Translations under genes and position numbers: made by a program
Shown: piece by piece, positions 36,803 to 46,452 of the stretch
Layout of the letters: each line of letters opens with the position of its first letter
Numbering within the stretch: position 1 is the first letter of the stretch
From: Rhodobacteraceae bacterium HLUCCA12
GTDB lineage: Bacteria; Pseudomonadota; Alphaproteobacteria; Rhodobacterales; Rhodobacteraceae
Assembly: GCA_001314715.1 (NCBI GenBank)
Contig: LJSV01000002.1
Coordinates: forward strand, 186,001 to 250,000
Reading direction: 5' to 3'
Length of the DNA stretch: 64,000 nt
The notes under the pieces: generated by a model
The model's database searches: none
What the model saw: only the letters and a program-made list of their open reading frames with translations
Told to the model about the DNA's origin: nothing

Positions 36803-37522
36803 ATGCCCTCGACCGCGCCGAAAACCCCCGAACATGTTGCGATCATCATGGATGGCAACGGCCGATGGGCAACGCAGAAGGGGTGGCCCCGGCTGGTCGG
36901 ACACCGAAAGGGGGCAGAGCGGGTCAAGGCGATCGTGCGCGCGGCCCCCGATCTGGGCGTGAGATGGCTGACGATCTATGCCTTCTCGACCGAGAACTGG
37001 AAGCGCTCGACCGAAGAAGTGATCGGGCTCATGGGCCTTTTCGCGCGGTATATCCAGCGCGAGGCCGAGGATATGTCGCGCGAGGGTGTGCGCATGCGCT
37101 TCATTGGCGATCGCTCGCGCCTTGATCCCAAGTTGCAGGATCTGATGCACTGGATCGAGGACCGCACGCGCAACAACACGCATGTCAACCTGACCGTTGC
37201 CATCAATTACGGCGGGCGCAACGAGTTGGCGCGCGCCGCGCGCAAGCTGGCGCGGCAGGCCGCCGAGGCGGGGCTGGACCCCGACACGATCGACGAGGCG
37301 GCACTGTCGAACGCGCTGGACACCCAGGACATTCCCGATCCCGATCTGGTGATCCGCACCTCGGGCGAAACGCGCGTGTCGAACTTTCTGCTGTGGCAGG
37401 CGGCCTATGCCGAGTACGAGTTCACGCCGGTTCTCTGGCCCGATTTCACCCCTGAAGTGTTTTCCGAGATCCTCAGCCGTTACGGGGCGCGCGACCGCCG
37501 TTTCGGCGGTGTGGGCACATGA
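36803..37522 (+). CDS. uppS: Isoprenyl transferase (undecaprenyl diphosphate synthase)
   Basis: Condenses farnesyl diphosphate with isopentenyl diphosphate to the C55 lipid carrier of peptidoglycan. VAIIMDGNGRWA with the catalytic Asp, AFSTENW, and the RTSGETRVSNFLLWQ block are the family signatures. Length 239 aa. The start at 36803 has CGGAG just upstream; GTG 36788 is an alternative. Overlaps cdsA by four bases. Confidence 0.96.
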   Translation: MPSTAPKTPEHVAIIMDGNGRWATQKGWPRLVGHRKGAERVKAIVRAAPDLGVRWLTIYAFSTENWKRSTEEVIGLMGLFARYIQREAEDMSREGVRMRFIGDRSRLDPKLQDLMHWIEDRTRNNTHVNLTVAINYGGRNELARAARKLARQAAEAGLDPDTIDEAALSNALDTQDIPDPDLVIRTSGETRVSNFLLWQAAYAEYEFTPVLWPDFTPEVFSEILSRYGARDRRFGGVGT

Positions 37523-38322
37523 CCGACGCCCGGTTCGGCGACCTCAAGGCCCGTGTGCTCTCGGCGCTGGCCATGGTGGCTGTCGGGATCGGCGCCTTGT
37601 GGGTTGGCGGGCATGTCCTGGCGGCGCTGGCCATCGCCTTGGCCGGGCTCATGGGCTGGGAGCTTTATCGCATGGTCGTCCCCGATGCGCCGCAGGGACG
37701 CGCCGAGGCACATGGCGTGGTCGCGGCCATCCTGGTGGCGGTGTTTTCCTATACCTGGGGGGGGCTGGTTTCGGTCGCGGGGCTGGGTCTTGCCGCCGCG
37801 ATCCTGGCCATGCGGATGCCCCGCGATGCCCGCATCTTTGGCGCGTATATGGCGCTGATCCTGCTGGGTGCGCATGGTTTCATCGTCTTGCGCGGTGAAT
37901 ACGGGCTGGATTGGGTGCTGTGGCTGGTGCTGATCGTCATTGCATCCGACGTGGCGGGCTATTTCGCCGGCCGCCTGCTGGGCGGGCCCAAGTTCTGGCC
38001 GCGCATCAGCCCGAAAAAGACCTGGTCGGGCACCATTGCCGGCTGGGTTCTGGCCGGGGTGGTGGGCGCGGTGTTCATGGACATCCTGGATGTCGGCGCG
38101 GGGCTGATCGCGGTGTCGATGCTGCTGGCGCTTGCCGGGCAGATGGGCGACATCGTGGAAAGTGCGGTCAAGCGCCGCTACCGGATCAAGGACAGCTCGA
38201 ACCTGATCCCCGGACACGGTGGCGTGCTGGATCGCTTCGATGCGATGCTGGCCGTCGTGGCGCTGGCGCTTGTGTTGTCGCGCCTCGGCGTTCTGCGCGC
38301 CTTGACGGTGGAGGCGGGGTGA
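37519..38322 (+). CDS. cdsA: Phosphatidate cytidylyltransferase
   Basis: Makes CDP-diacylglycerol from phosphatidate and CTP, precursor of all phospholipids, including the phosphatidylcholine made by the pcs gene product. The 267-aa protein has multiple hydrophobic segments and the signature SDVAGYFAGRLLGG, PKKTWSG, and a C-terminal DSSNLIPGHGGVLDRFD with the Asp residues of the active site. It overlaps uppS by four bases and dxr by one. Confidence 0.95.
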   Translation: MTDARFGDLKARVLSALAMVAVGIGALWVGGHVLAALAIALAGLMGWELYRMVVPDAPQGRAEAHGVVAAILVAVFSYTWGGLVSVAGLGLAAAILAMRMPRDARIFGAYMALILLGAHGFIVLRGEYGLDWVLWLVLIVIASDVAGYFAGRLLGGPKFWPRISPKKTWSGTIAGWVLAGVVGAVFMDILDVGAGLIAVSMLLALAGQMGDIVESAVKRRYRIKDSSNLIPGHGGVLDRFDAMLAVVALALVLSRLGVLRALTVEAG

Positions 38323-39509
38323 TGCGCAGGGTTTCGGTGTTCGGATCGACCGGGTCCATCGGCGAAAGCACGCTTGATCTGATCGCGCGCCGATCCGACC
38401 TCAAGGTCGCGGTTCTGACCGGCGGGCGCAATATCGCAAGGCTGGCCGAGCAGGCGCGCGTGCATGGCGCCGAGCTTGCGGTGACGGCCTATGAGGAGTG
38501 CTATCGCGACCTCAAGGAGGCACTTGCCGATACCGAAACCGCGGTCGCGGCCGGACCCGCGGCCATTGCCGAGGCCGGAAGCCGGCCCGCGGATTGGGTG
38601 ATGTCGGCCATCGTCGGCGCGGCCGGGCTGGCGCCGGGCTTTGCGGCCCTGTCGCAGGGCAAGATCCTGGCACTGGCCAACAAGGAATCGCTGGTCACCG
38701 CCGGGCCCTTGCTGATGGCCGAGGCCCGCACCCACGGCGCGACGGTACTGCCCGTCGACAGCGAGCATTCGGCCGTGTTTCAGGCCCTGGTGGGCGAAGA
38801 CGTCACAGCCGTGGAAAAGGTGATCCTGACGGCATCGGGCGGCGGTTTGCGCGACTGGCCGCTGGAGCGCCTGGCATTGGCTGGCGTCGCCGACGCCGCC
38901 GCGCATCCCAACTGGTCGATGGGTCAGCGCATCACCATCGATTCGGCCAGCATGTTCAACAAGGCCATGGAAGTGATCGAAGCGCATGAGTTCTTCGGCC
39001 TTGCTCCGGCGCAGATCGAGGTTCTGGTCCATCCGCAGTCGATGGTGCATGCGCTGGTGGGGTTTTGCGATGGCGCCTTGATGGCGCATCTGGGCGCACC
39101 CGACATGCGGCATCCGATCGGATATGCGCTGAACTGGCCCGACCGCGCCGACCTGCCGGTTGCGCGGCTTGATCTGGCGACGGTGGCGCGGCTGGATTTC
39201 GCAATACCTGACCCGCGCCGCTATCCCGCGCTGGGGCTTGCGCAGCAGATCATGGCGACGGGCGGTGCCGCGGGCGCGGTGTTCAACGCTGCCAAGGAAT
39301 GCGCGCTCGATCAATTCATTGCCGGGCAGATCCGGTTCACCGATATGGCGGCCGTTGTCGCCGACACACTGGAAAACTTTGCGGCGCGCGCCGATATAGG
39401 CAAGGCGCCCGGGACATTGGCAGACGTTCTGGATATTGACGCCGAGGCGCGCGCACTGGCGGAGAAGACCGGGCGGGCGCGCAACCGCTCTGCCTCCGGG
39501 GCGGTTTGA
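38322..39509 (+). CDS. dxr: 1-deoxy-D-xylulose 5-phosphate reductoisomerase
   Basis: Second step of the MEP isoprenoid pathway, target of fosmidomycin. The 395-aa product starts with the nucleotide-binding VFGSTGSIGESTLDLI, then LANKESLVTAG, PVDSEHSAVFQ (metal-binding) and an SMFNKAMEVIEAH block. The ATG overlaps the cdsA stop by one base. Supplies isoprenoid units used by UppS encoded just upstream. Confidence 0.96.
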   Translation: MRRVSVFGSTGSIGESTLDLIARRSDLKVAVLTGGRNIARLAEQARVHGAELAVTAYEECYRDLKEALADTETAVAAGPAAIAEAGSRPADWVMSAIVGAAGLAPGFAALSQGKILALANKESLVTAGPLLMAEARTHGATVLPVDSEHSAVFQALVGEDVTAVEKVILTASGGGLRDWPLERLALAGVADAAAHPNWSMGQRITIDSASMFNKAMEVIEAHEFFGLAPAQIEVLVHPQSMVHALVGFCDGALMAHLGAPDMRHPIGYALNWPDRADLPVARLDLATVARLDFAIPDPRRYPALGLAQQIMATGGAAGAVFNAAKECALDQFIAGQIRFTDMAAVVADTLENFAARADIGKAPGTLADVLDIDAEARALAEKTGRARNRSASGAV

Positions 39510-39519
39510 GGAGCGAGAG

Positions 39520-40854
39520 ATGGATTTGACGGCGTTGATTCCCAGTTTCGGGAACCTGTTTTTTACCCTTGGTGCTTTTGTGGTGGCCCTGTCCATCATC
39601 GTCGCTGTCCATGAATACGGCCATTACATCGTCGGCCGCTGGTCAGGCATTCACGCCGAGGTCTTTTCAATCGGCTTCGGACCCGTGCTGTTCAGCGGTA
39701 TCGACCGGCACGGCACCCGCTGGCAGGTCGCCGCCCTGCCTTTCGGCGGATATGTCAAGTTCATGGGCGACGCCAACGCGGCCTCGGCGGCTGACAACGC
39801 CGCGATGGCGGAAATGAGCCCCGCTGAGCGCCGCCGCTCGATGCCCGGCGCACCGCTTTGGGCGCGCGCGGCGACGGTCGCGGCCGGGCCGGTGTTCAAT
39901 TTCCTGTTCTCGATCCTGATCTTCGCCGGTTTCGTCATGCTTAACGGGATCGCGGCTGAATCGCCGCGGCTGGGCACCGTCTATCCGTTGCCCGCCCCGA
40001 CGCAGGACTTGCGCGAGGGCGATCTGATCACAGCGATCGAGGGGCAGCCGACAGAAACCTTGCAGGACTATTACCAGGTCGCCGAGGATGTGCCGGGCGC
40101 CCCCACCGTCGATTACACGGTCGAACGCGACGGTGACACAATGGCGCTTGAGGGGCCGCATCCGGTTCCGGCGCGCGCCGCGGGGATCACGCTCAACTCG
40201 GCCGCGCGCGATGCGGGTATGCGCACCGGCGACGTGATCCTTGAGGTTGACGGCAGGCCGGTCTGGTCGTTCAGCCAGTTGCCGACCATCGTCAACGAAG
40301 CCGAGGGGCAGCCCTTGCAGTTGCGCGTCTGGCGCGACGGGGACGAGATGGATCTGACCCTGATTCCACGCCGCACGGATCTGCCCCTGCCCGAAGGCGG
40401 GTTCGAAACGCGCTGGCTGATCGGGTTGCAAAGCGGGGCGTTTTTCGACCACCCCACCCGCCAGCCCGCCGCATCAGAGGTGCTGCCCTATGCCGTCGAC
40501 CAGACCTGGAGCGTGATTGCCCGGTCGATGTCAGGGCTTTATCACATCGTTTCGGGGGCGATCAGCACCTGCAACCTGTCGGGACCGATCGGAATTGCGA
40601 CGACCTCGGGCGCCATGGCGGCCGAAGGGGGGTGGTCGTTCGTCTGGTTCATCGCAGTCCTGTCCACGGCGGTCGGGCTTCTGAACCTGTTTCCGATTCC
40701 CATTCTCGATGGCGGGCACCTGGTCTTTCATGCGTGGGAGGCCGTCACCGGCAAACCGCCGGGCGAGCGCGCGCTCAGCGTTCTGATGACCATTGGTCTG
40801 GTTCTTCTGGGGTCTCTGATGCTGTTTGCGCTGTTCAACGACCTGTTCTGCTGA
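39520..40854 (+). CDS. rseP: Membrane site-2 metalloprotease RseP (S2P)
   Basis: Intramembrane zinc protease that cleaves anti-sigma factors and signal peptides. HEYGH (about residue 29-33) holds the zinc-binding HExxH in a first transmembrane segment, PDZ-like domains fill the middle, and the C-terminal segment contains NLFPIPILDGGHL with the third metal ligand Asp. Length 444 aa. It lies just upstream of bamA, with a small membrane ORF between them. Confidence 0.95.
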   Translation: MDLTALIPSFGNLFFTLGAFVVALSIIVAVHEYGHYIVGRWSGIHAEVFSIGFGPVLFSGIDRHGTRWQVAALPFGGYVKFMGDANAASAADNAAMAEMSPAERRRSMPGAPLWARAATVAAGPVFNFLFSILIFAGFVMLNGIAAESPRLGTVYPLPAPTQDLREGDLITAIEGQPTETLQDYYQVAEDVPGAPTVDYTVERDGDTMALEGPHPVPARAAGITLNSAARDAGMRTGDVILEVDGRPVWSFSQLPTIVNEAEGQPLQLRVWRDGDEMDLTLIPRRTDLPLPEGGFETRWLIGLQSGAFFDHPTRQPAASEVLPYAVDQTWSVIARSMSGLYHIVSGAISTCNLSGPIGIATTSGAMAAEGGWSFVWFIAVLSTAVGLLNLFPIPILDGGHLVFHAWEAVTGKPPGERALSVLMTIGLVLLGSLMLFALFNDLFC

Positions 40855-40964
40855 AAACTGCGGCCAGGGGCGCGCATCCTCCATCGCATTGCCTCAGACC
40901 TGTCACAATCGTGCCGCATTGGCGGGCGATCAGCGTGACATGACGTCGAGACGGAGGCTTGGTC

Positions 40965-41135
40965 ATGCATCTTGTCACCCCCGCCGCCCGCGGACTGCGC
41001 ACCCTGTTCGAAGCGGGATCGGATCGGTTCTGGTTCGCCCTGGCCGTCGCATCGGGCCTGTTGCTTGCAAGCTGGCTGGGTGACATGGCGCTTCGCCATC
41101 TGTTGACGCCCAATCCCGGTTATCTGGGGTACTGA
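40965..41135 (+). CDS. 56-residue predicted membrane microprotein between rseP and bamA
   Basis: An uncatalogued-looking small ORF with an excellent ribosome binding site (GGAGG at 40953-40957, seven bases before the ATG). The product has a short basic N-terminus (TPAARGLRTLF), one strongly hydrophobic segment (FWFALAVASGLLLASWLG, about residues 22-40) and a short C-terminal tail rich in Leu, Pro and Gly that ends LGY. I know no family for it. Its position between rseP and bamA suggests an envelope-related role, which is inference. The flanks, 40855-40964 and 41136-41294, show no other gene. Confidence 0.65.
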   Translation: MHLVTPAARGLRTLFEAGSDRFWFALAVASGLLLASWLGDMALRHLLTPNPGYLGY

Positions 41136-41294
41136 TCCGCCCGGTAGGGATTTTCCCATCAAGTCCCATCTTCGACGAGCGCGGCCGGGCCATTGCCTGA
41201 GCTGCGCCTCACCGATTCAAGACCCCATGGCGCGCGCAGCTGTGTGATGCGTGCATCCCTTTTCGCGAAAGCTGTGAATAAGTGCCTCAGCGCT

Positions 41295-41323
41295 TTGACA
41301 ACGCGATCCTCAACCGATACTCA
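41295..41323 (+). promoter_or_regulatory. Putative promoter of bamA
   Basis: A perfect -35 TTGACA (41295-41300), 17-base spacer and a weak -10 TACTCA (41318-41323) lie 36 bases before the bamA ATG. This would allow bamA and the genes behind it to be transcribed independently of rseP. Confidence 0.45.
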
Positions 41324-41359
41324 GGAAAAAACAAACAGCGGTAAAAAACGGGGCTAGGA

Positions 41360-43702
41360 ATGCGCGTCTTCTGCATGAGCACCATTGCGCGCAACCTTGT
41401 GGGGGCAACCGGGCCACTGCAGCGTGTTGTGTCAATTTTCCTTTTTGTATCAATGGTTTCGCTTGGTGTTTCGGCCCCGGCCGAGGCGCAGACCTATCGT
41501 TTCGATTCGGTTACGGTCCAGGGAAATCAGCAGATCGATGCCGAAACCATCGCCGGATTCGCGAGAATCGCCCGCAACCGCAGCATGTCCGCGGCCGAGT
41601 TGAACGACGCCTACCAGCGCGTGGCCGGCACCGGCTTTTTCCGTTCGGTGGACTTTGCTCCCAGCGGGTCGCGGCTGATCATTCGCGTGCAGGAATACCC
41701 GATTCTGAACCGCGTGAATTTCGAGGGCAATCGCCGCGTTGACGACGAGGATCTGGCATCGGCGGTGCAATCGCGCTCGGGCCGGGTCTATTCGCCCAGC
41801 CAGGCCGAAGCGGATGCCAACACCATCGCCGAGGTTTATGCCGAACAGGGCCGCCTGGCCGCGCGCGTCACTCCGCGCCTGATCGAACGCGGCAACGGAC
41901 GTGTCGATCTTGCCTTCGAGATCGCCGAAGGCAGCATGGTCGAGATCGAGCGCATTAGCTTTGTCGGCAACCGCGACTTTTCCGAGCGCCGGTTGCGCAA
42001 CGCCATCGAAAGCGCGCAGGCCGGCTTTCTGAGCTGGCTGTTCCGCGTTGATAACTATGACGAGCGGCGCATTGCCGAGGATCGGCGAACCCTCCAGGAT
42101 TTTTACCTGTCGCGCGGCTATGCGGACGCGGAGGTCTTGTCGGGGGTCACCGAACTGACGCGCGAGCGCGATGGTGTCTATGTGACCTTTACCATCCGCG
42201 AGGGGCAGCAATACCGGTTCGGTTCGGCCTCGGTTCAGTCCGAGATCAGCGGCATCGACCCCGCTCCTTACGAAGAGGCGCTGACGGTTCGGTCCGGCGC
42301 GCTTTATTCGCCGGTGGTGATCGACAACCAGATCCAGCAGCTTGAGCGTGTCGCCTATCAGTCGGGCGAGCGTTTCGTGCGCGCCGAGCCCCGTCTGACG
42401 CGCAATGAACGCGAAGGCACGATCGATCTGGCGTTCGCGCTCGTGCGCGCCGATCGCGTGTTCATCGAGCGTATCGACATCGAGGGCAACACCACCACGC
42501 AAGACAACGTCATCCGGCGCGAATTCCACGTGGCCGAGGGGGATCCGTTCAACCCCCGCGAGATCCGCGAAGCGGCTTCGCGGATTCGCGAACTGGGCTT
42601 TTTCTCGGATGTGCAAGTGACGCCGCAGCCGGGTCGCGCGGACGATCAGGCCGTGGTGGATGTCGAGGTCGAAGAGACGACCACCGGCTCGCTGGGCTTT
42701 GGCCTGAGCTATGGCGCGAATGATGGCATCGGCGGCAACCTGACCTATAGCGAGGCCAATTTCCTGGGGCGCGGCCAATCGGTCTCGGCCTCCATCTCGA
42801 CCTTGGAATCGGCCCGCGCACTGGAGTTTTCGATCACCGAGCCGGCGTTGTTCGACCGCGATCTGGCGGCCAGCCTCGATATCGGGCTGAATTCGACGAC
42901 GGCCACCAGCGATGCGAATTTCGCGACCAGCGCGCTTCGGGTGTCGCCGTCGCTTGAATTCCCCCTGAGCGAGAATGGTCGCCTGTCGCTGCGCACGACC
43001 CTGATGCGCGACGACATCCGGGTCAACAACACCAGGCGCAACCCGATTTCGCCGCGAATCCGGCAGGATGCCCGGCAGGGACGGGTCATTACCTCGTCGG
43101 TCGGATACACCTATCGCCTGGATACCCGGTATCGCGGCAATACGCCCGACAGCGGTTTTGTCCTGCGCTTCGGCCAGGATATCGCCGGCCTGGGCGGCGA
43201 CCGCCGCTGGCTGCGCAGCACTGCGCTTGTCGGCTATGAGCGGCGCGTGTTCAACGGCGATGTCACCCTGCGCGCCGAGGCCGAGGCCGGCGCAGTGATG
43301 CACAATTCGGGTCCGAGCCGGATCAACGAGCGATTCAACCTGTCCAGCGACCAGATGCGCGGCTTCCGGCCCTTTGGCATCGGCCCGCGCGACCGGCGCA
43401 CCGGCGATGGGCTGGGCGGCAACTACTATGCCGTTGCCCGCCTTGAGGCCGAATTCCCGCTGGGCCTGCCGCAGGAATACGGGATCACCGGCGGCGCCTT
43501 CCTGGACGTGGGCTCGCTTTGGGGGATCGACGCCCCGACGGCCAACGTGATCGACCGCCGTGGCCTGCGCGCCACCGCAGGTGTGTCTCTGTTCTGGACA
43601 TCGCCGCTGGGCCCGCTGCGCTTCAACTTCTCGACGCCGCTGCGCCGCGATCCGCTGGATGAGGTGCAGTACTTCGACTTCTCGATCGCAACCCGATTCT
43701 GA
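41360..43702 (+). CDS. bamA: Outer membrane protein assembly factor BamA
   Basis: Central component of the BAM complex that folds beta-barrels into the outer membrane. A signal sequence (FLFVSMVSLGVSAPAEAQ), five POTRA domains (about residues 46-445; each with IEGN- or FEGN-like turns) and a 16-strand beta-barrel follow. The barrel contains the RGF motif (MRGFRPFGIGPRD) and a C-terminal aromatic residue (IATRF). 780 aa is near usual. The ATG at 41375 is an alternative start. It shares its stop with the skp start. Confidence 0.96.
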   Translation: MRVFCMSTIARNLVGATGPLQRVVSIFLFVSMVSLGVSAPAEAQTYRFDSVTVQGNQQIDAETIAGFARIARNRSMSAAELNDAYQRVAGTGFFRSVDFAPSGSRLIIRVQEYPILNRVNFEGNRRVDDEDLASAVQSRSGRVYSPSQAEADANTIAEVYAEQGRLAARVTPRLIERGNGRVDLAFEIAEGSMVEIERISFVGNRDFSERRLRNAIESAQAGFLSWLFRVDNYDERRIAEDRRTLQDFYLSRGYADAEVLSGVTELTRERDGVYVTFTIREGQQYRFGSASVQSEISGIDPAPYEEALTVRSGALYSPVVIDNQIQQLERVAYQSGERFVRAEPRLTRNEREGTIDLAFALVRADRVFIERIDIEGNTTTQDNVIRREFHVAEGDPFNPREIREAASRIRELGFFSDVQVTPQPGRADDQAVVDVEVEETTTGSLGFGLSYGANDGIGGNLTYSEANFLGRGQSVSASISTLESARALEFSITEPALFDRDLAASLDIGLNSTTATSDANFATSALRVSPSLEFPLSENGRLSLRTTLMRDDIRVNNTRRNPISPRIRQDARQGRVITSSVGYTYRLDTRYRGNTPDSGFVLRFGQDIAGLGGDRRWLRSTALVGYERRVFNGDVTLRAEAEAGAVMHNSGPSRINERFNLSSDQMRGFRPFGIGPRDRRTGDGLGGNYYAVARLEAEFPLGLPQEYGITGGAFLDVGSLWGIDAPTANVIDRRGLRATAGVSLFWTSPLGPLRFNFSTPLRRDPLDEVQYFDFSIATRF

Positions 43703-44244
43703 TGCGCCGACTTCTGTGTGTCGTTCTTTTGGCGGGGGGGCTTGCGGGCGCCCCCGCCGTTTCGTTCGGACAGACGGTCCAGTTTCGGATCCTGGACGAA
43801 GAACGGCTATTGCGCGAATCCGAACTGGGACAGCAGATCCTGTCGGATATCCGCGACGCCGAGCAGGAACTGGAAGAAGAAAATCAGCGCATTTCCGACC
43901 AGCTGGCCGAAGAAGAGCGCGAACTGACCGAAGCCCGCGCGGACATGTCGCCTGAGGAATTTCGCGAACGCGCCGATGCCTTCGACATGCGGGTCGAGGC
44001 GATCCGCACCGAACGCAACCAGCGCAGCGTCGAGCTTGGACAACAATCGGAGGCCGAGGCGCAACGCTTTTTCGACACCGTTCTGCCGGTCCTGACCGGA
44101 ATGATGGACGAGCAGGGGCTGGTGGCCCTGCTCAAGCCCGATTCGCTGATTATCGGGGTTGACGGCCTCGACATCACCGATGCCGCCATCGAACGCCTCG
44201 ACGCGGAATTCGGAAGCGGCGAGGAAACCTCCGACGATCCATGA
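43702..44244 (+). CDS. OmpH/Skp-family periplasmic chaperone
   Basis: A 180-aa exported protein with an N-terminal signal ([20 protein letters not shown]) and a long coiled coil (about residues 45-125, rich in Glu/Gln/Arg), the architecture of Skp, which escorts unfolded outer-membrane proteins to BamA. It starts inside the bamA stop codon, supporting joint expression. Residue-level identity to Skp is low, so the call rests on architecture and neighbourhood. Confidence 0.85.
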   Translation: MRRLLCVVLLAGGLAGAPAVSFGQTVQFRILDEERLLRESELGQQILSDIRDAEQELEEENQRISDQLAEEERELTEARADMSPEEFRERADAFDMRVEAIRTERNQRSVELGQQSEAEAQRFFDTVLPVLTGMMDEQGLVALLKPDSLIIGVDGLDITDAAIERLDAEFGSGEETSDDP

Positions 44245-44359
44245 GCCGGTCCGGGCGCGCCCTGCGCCTTGCCGCGCGCTGGCAGAGTTGCTAGTGCTCT
44301 GCCCAGACGATCACCATCGGTGCAAAGGCCGTTGCAGCAGGTCACACAGGAGTATCGCG

Positions 44360-44851
44360 ATGCCCGATTCCGCCCCCGAACCGGAAACCGACTGGACGCA
44401 GGTGCGCTCGGCCGATCTGTCGCTGATCAAGCGTTGCATCCCGCATCGGTACCCGTTCCTGCTGATCGACAAGGTCCGCGATGTCGAGGCGCATAAGTCG
44501 GCGGTGGGGGTCAAGAACGTCACCTATAACGAACCGCAATTCCAGGGCCATTTCCCCGGCGCCCCCATCTTGCCGGGGGTGATGATCATCGAAGCCATGG
44601 CGCAGACCTCATCGGTTCTGGTCAGCCTGTCGCTTGGCTTGGTCGATCGCGAACCGCTGGTCTATTTCATGGGCATCGACAAGACCCGGTTTCGCCGCAA
44701 GGTCGTGCCCGGTGACGTTCTGGAGCTGACGGTGACGGCTTTGCGCGGCTCCAGCAAGGTCTGGAAATTCGAGGGTATCGCCCGCGTCGATGGCGAGATC
44801 GCCGCCGAGGCCGAGTTCATGGCGATGATCGACCTGTCTGGCCGGGGCTGA
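44360..44851 (+). CDS. fabZ: 3-hydroxyacyl-[acyl-carrier-protein] dehydratase FabZ
   Basis: Hot-dog dehydratase of fatty acid elongation. Shows [13 protein letters not shown] and the active-site [22 protein letters not shown], whose His and Glu are catalytic. The 163-aa product follows skp by 115 bases and precedes lpxA by three bases, the conserved order. FabZ (for all chain lengths) coexists here with FabA at 21 kb. ATG at 44360 follows CAGGAG. Confidence 0.95.
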   Translation: MPDSAPEPETDWTQVRSADLSLIKRCIPHRYPFLLIDKVRDVEAHKSAVGVKNVTYNEPQFQGHFPGAPILPGVMIIEAMAQTSSVLVSLSLGLVDREPLVYFMGIDKTRFRRKVVPGDVLELTVTALRGSSKVWKFEGIARVDGEIAAEAEFMAMIDLSGRG

Positions 44852-44854
44852 TCG

Positions 44855-45652
44855 ATGGCGATCCATCCGACGGCGCAGGTGCATCCGACCGCCATCGTCG
44901 AAGACGGGGCGCAGATCGGACCCCATGCCCGCATCGGCCCCTATGCCTGCATTGGCCCTGATGTGTCGCTGGCCGAGGGCGTGGTGGTCAAGGCGCATGC
45001 GGTTATCACCGGTTGGACCGAGATCGGCGCCGGGACCGAAGTCTTTTCCTTTGCCTGTGTCGGCGAGATTCCCCAGGATCTGAAATTCGCCGGCGAACGG
45101 TCGCGCCTGGTGATCGGCGCACGGTGTCGCATCCGCGAAGGCGCGACCCTGAACACCGGCACCGAAGGGGGCGGCGGCGTGACAAGCGTCGGCGATGAGT
45201 GCCTGTTCATGACCGGGGCTCATGTCGGCCATGATGCGCGCCTGGGCAACCGGGTGATCATGGCCAACCAGGCGGCGGTGGCCGGGCATTGCGTGATCGG
45301 CGACGACGTGATCATCGGCGGGCTTTCCGGTGTCCACCAGTTCGTCCGCGTCGGGCGCGGCGCGATCATCGGCGCGGTCACGATGGTGACAAACGATGTC
45401 ATGCCCCATGGCCTCGTGCAGGCCCCGCGCGGCGAGTTGGAGGGGTTGAACCTTGTCGGGCTCAAGCGCCGCGGCGTCGACCGGGCCGAGATCACGGCCC
45501 TGCGCGCGGCCTACCAGATGCTGGCACAGGGCGACGGTACCTTTCTGGACCGGACGCGGCGGCTGGCCGAGGAATCGGAAAGCGCCCATGTGCATGAGAT
45601 CACCGATTTCATCCTGGCCGCCTCCGACCGCTCGTTCCTGATCCCGAAATGA
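44855..45652 (+). CDS. lpxA: Acyl-[acyl-carrier-protein]--UDP-N-acetylglucosamine O-acyltransferase
   Basis: First step of lipid A synthesis. A left-handed beta-helix of hexapeptide repeats fills residues 1-185 (IHPTAQV, IVEDGAQIG, VGHDARLGN), with catalytic His in MTGAHVGHDA and a helical C-terminus. Length 265 aa is usual. Located between fabZ and lpxI. Confidence 0.96.
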   Translation: MAIHPTAQVHPTAIVEDGAQIGPHARIGPYACIGPDVSLAEGVVVKAHAVITGWTEIGAGTEVFSFACVGEIPQDLKFAGERSRLVIGARCRIREGATLNTGTEGGGGVTSVGDECLFMTGAHVGHDARLGNRVIMANQAAVAGHCVIGDDVIIGGLSGVHQFVRVGRGAIIGAVTMVTNDVMPHGLVQAPRGELEGLNLVGLKRRGVDRAEITALRAAYQMLAQGDGTFLDRTRRLAEESESAHVHEITDFILAASDRSFLIPK

Positions 45653-46452
45653 GCCGGGTGGCGATCATAGCCGGGTCCGGCCGCCTGCCGGCCGAACTGG
45701 CCGCGGCGCTGGATGCGTCGGCGATGATCTGCGCACCCGACGGGATCACGCCTGACGGCCTGGCGGTAGATCTGCATTTCCGGGTCGAGCGGCTGGTGCC
45801 CTTCATGCGCCAGTTGGACGATGCGGGTATCGAAGTCGTCTCCTTTGCCGGGCCGGTTCATCGCATGGCGATGGACCCTGCGCTTTTTGATCCCGAGACC
45901 GCGACACTGGTGCCGCGCCTGTTGCAGGCAATGCACGGCGGCGACGATGCGACGCTGCGCGCGGTCATGGATGTGTTCGAGGATTTTGGCCTGCGGGTCG
46001 CGGGGCTGGCGGAACTCGCCCCCGGCCTTCTCGCCGCCCAGGGTCCGCTGTCGGCGCGCGCACCCGATCCTGCGGAAACCAGCGATGGCAGGCGCGGCAC
46101 CGCGATCCTTGAAATCCTGTCGCCCGCCGACGTGGGCCAGGGCTGCGTGGTTGCGGCCGGGCAATGCCTGGCCATCGAGGCGTTCTACGGCACCGATGCG
46201 ATGCTGGCCCAGGTGGCGGGATCGCGTGAACTGCGCGAGCCGCGAACGGGGGGCGTGTTCGTCAAGCGCGCCAAGGTGGGCCAGGACATGCGCGTCGATC
46301 TGCCCGCCATCGGACCGTCGACGATCGACGCGGCGGTGGCGGCGCGTCTGACGGGCCTGTGTCTGCAGGCCGGGCGTGTGGTCGTGCTGGAACGCGAGGA
46401 AACGCTGGCACGCGCCGATGCCGCGGGGCTCGCCCTCTGGGCGGTGCCGTGA
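45649..46452 (+). CDS. lpxI: UDP-2,3-diacylglucosamine pyrophosphatase LpxI
   Basis: Alternative to LpxH; hydrolyses UDP-2,3-diacylglucosamine to lipid X. The DUF1009 family is recognised by VAIIAGSGRLPAELA at the start, PVHRMAMDP, and GCVVAAGQCLAIEAFYGTDAML with VFVKRAK following. The 267-aa product overlaps lpxA and lpxB by four bases each, so the lpxA-lpxI-lpxB order is tightly coupled. Confidence 0.93.
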   Translation: MSRVAIIAGSGRLPAELAAALDASAMICAPDGITPDGLAVDLHFRVERLVPFMRQLDDAGIEVVSFAGPVHRMAMDPALFDPETATLVPRLLQAMHGGDDATLRAVMDVFEDFGLRVAGLAELAPGLLAAQGPLSARAPDPAETSDGRRGTAILEILSPADVGQGCVVAAGQCLAIEAFYGTDAMLAQVAGSRELREPRTGGVFVKRAKVGQDMRVDLPAIGPSTIDAAVAARLTGLCLQAGRVVVLEREETLARADAAGLALWAVP

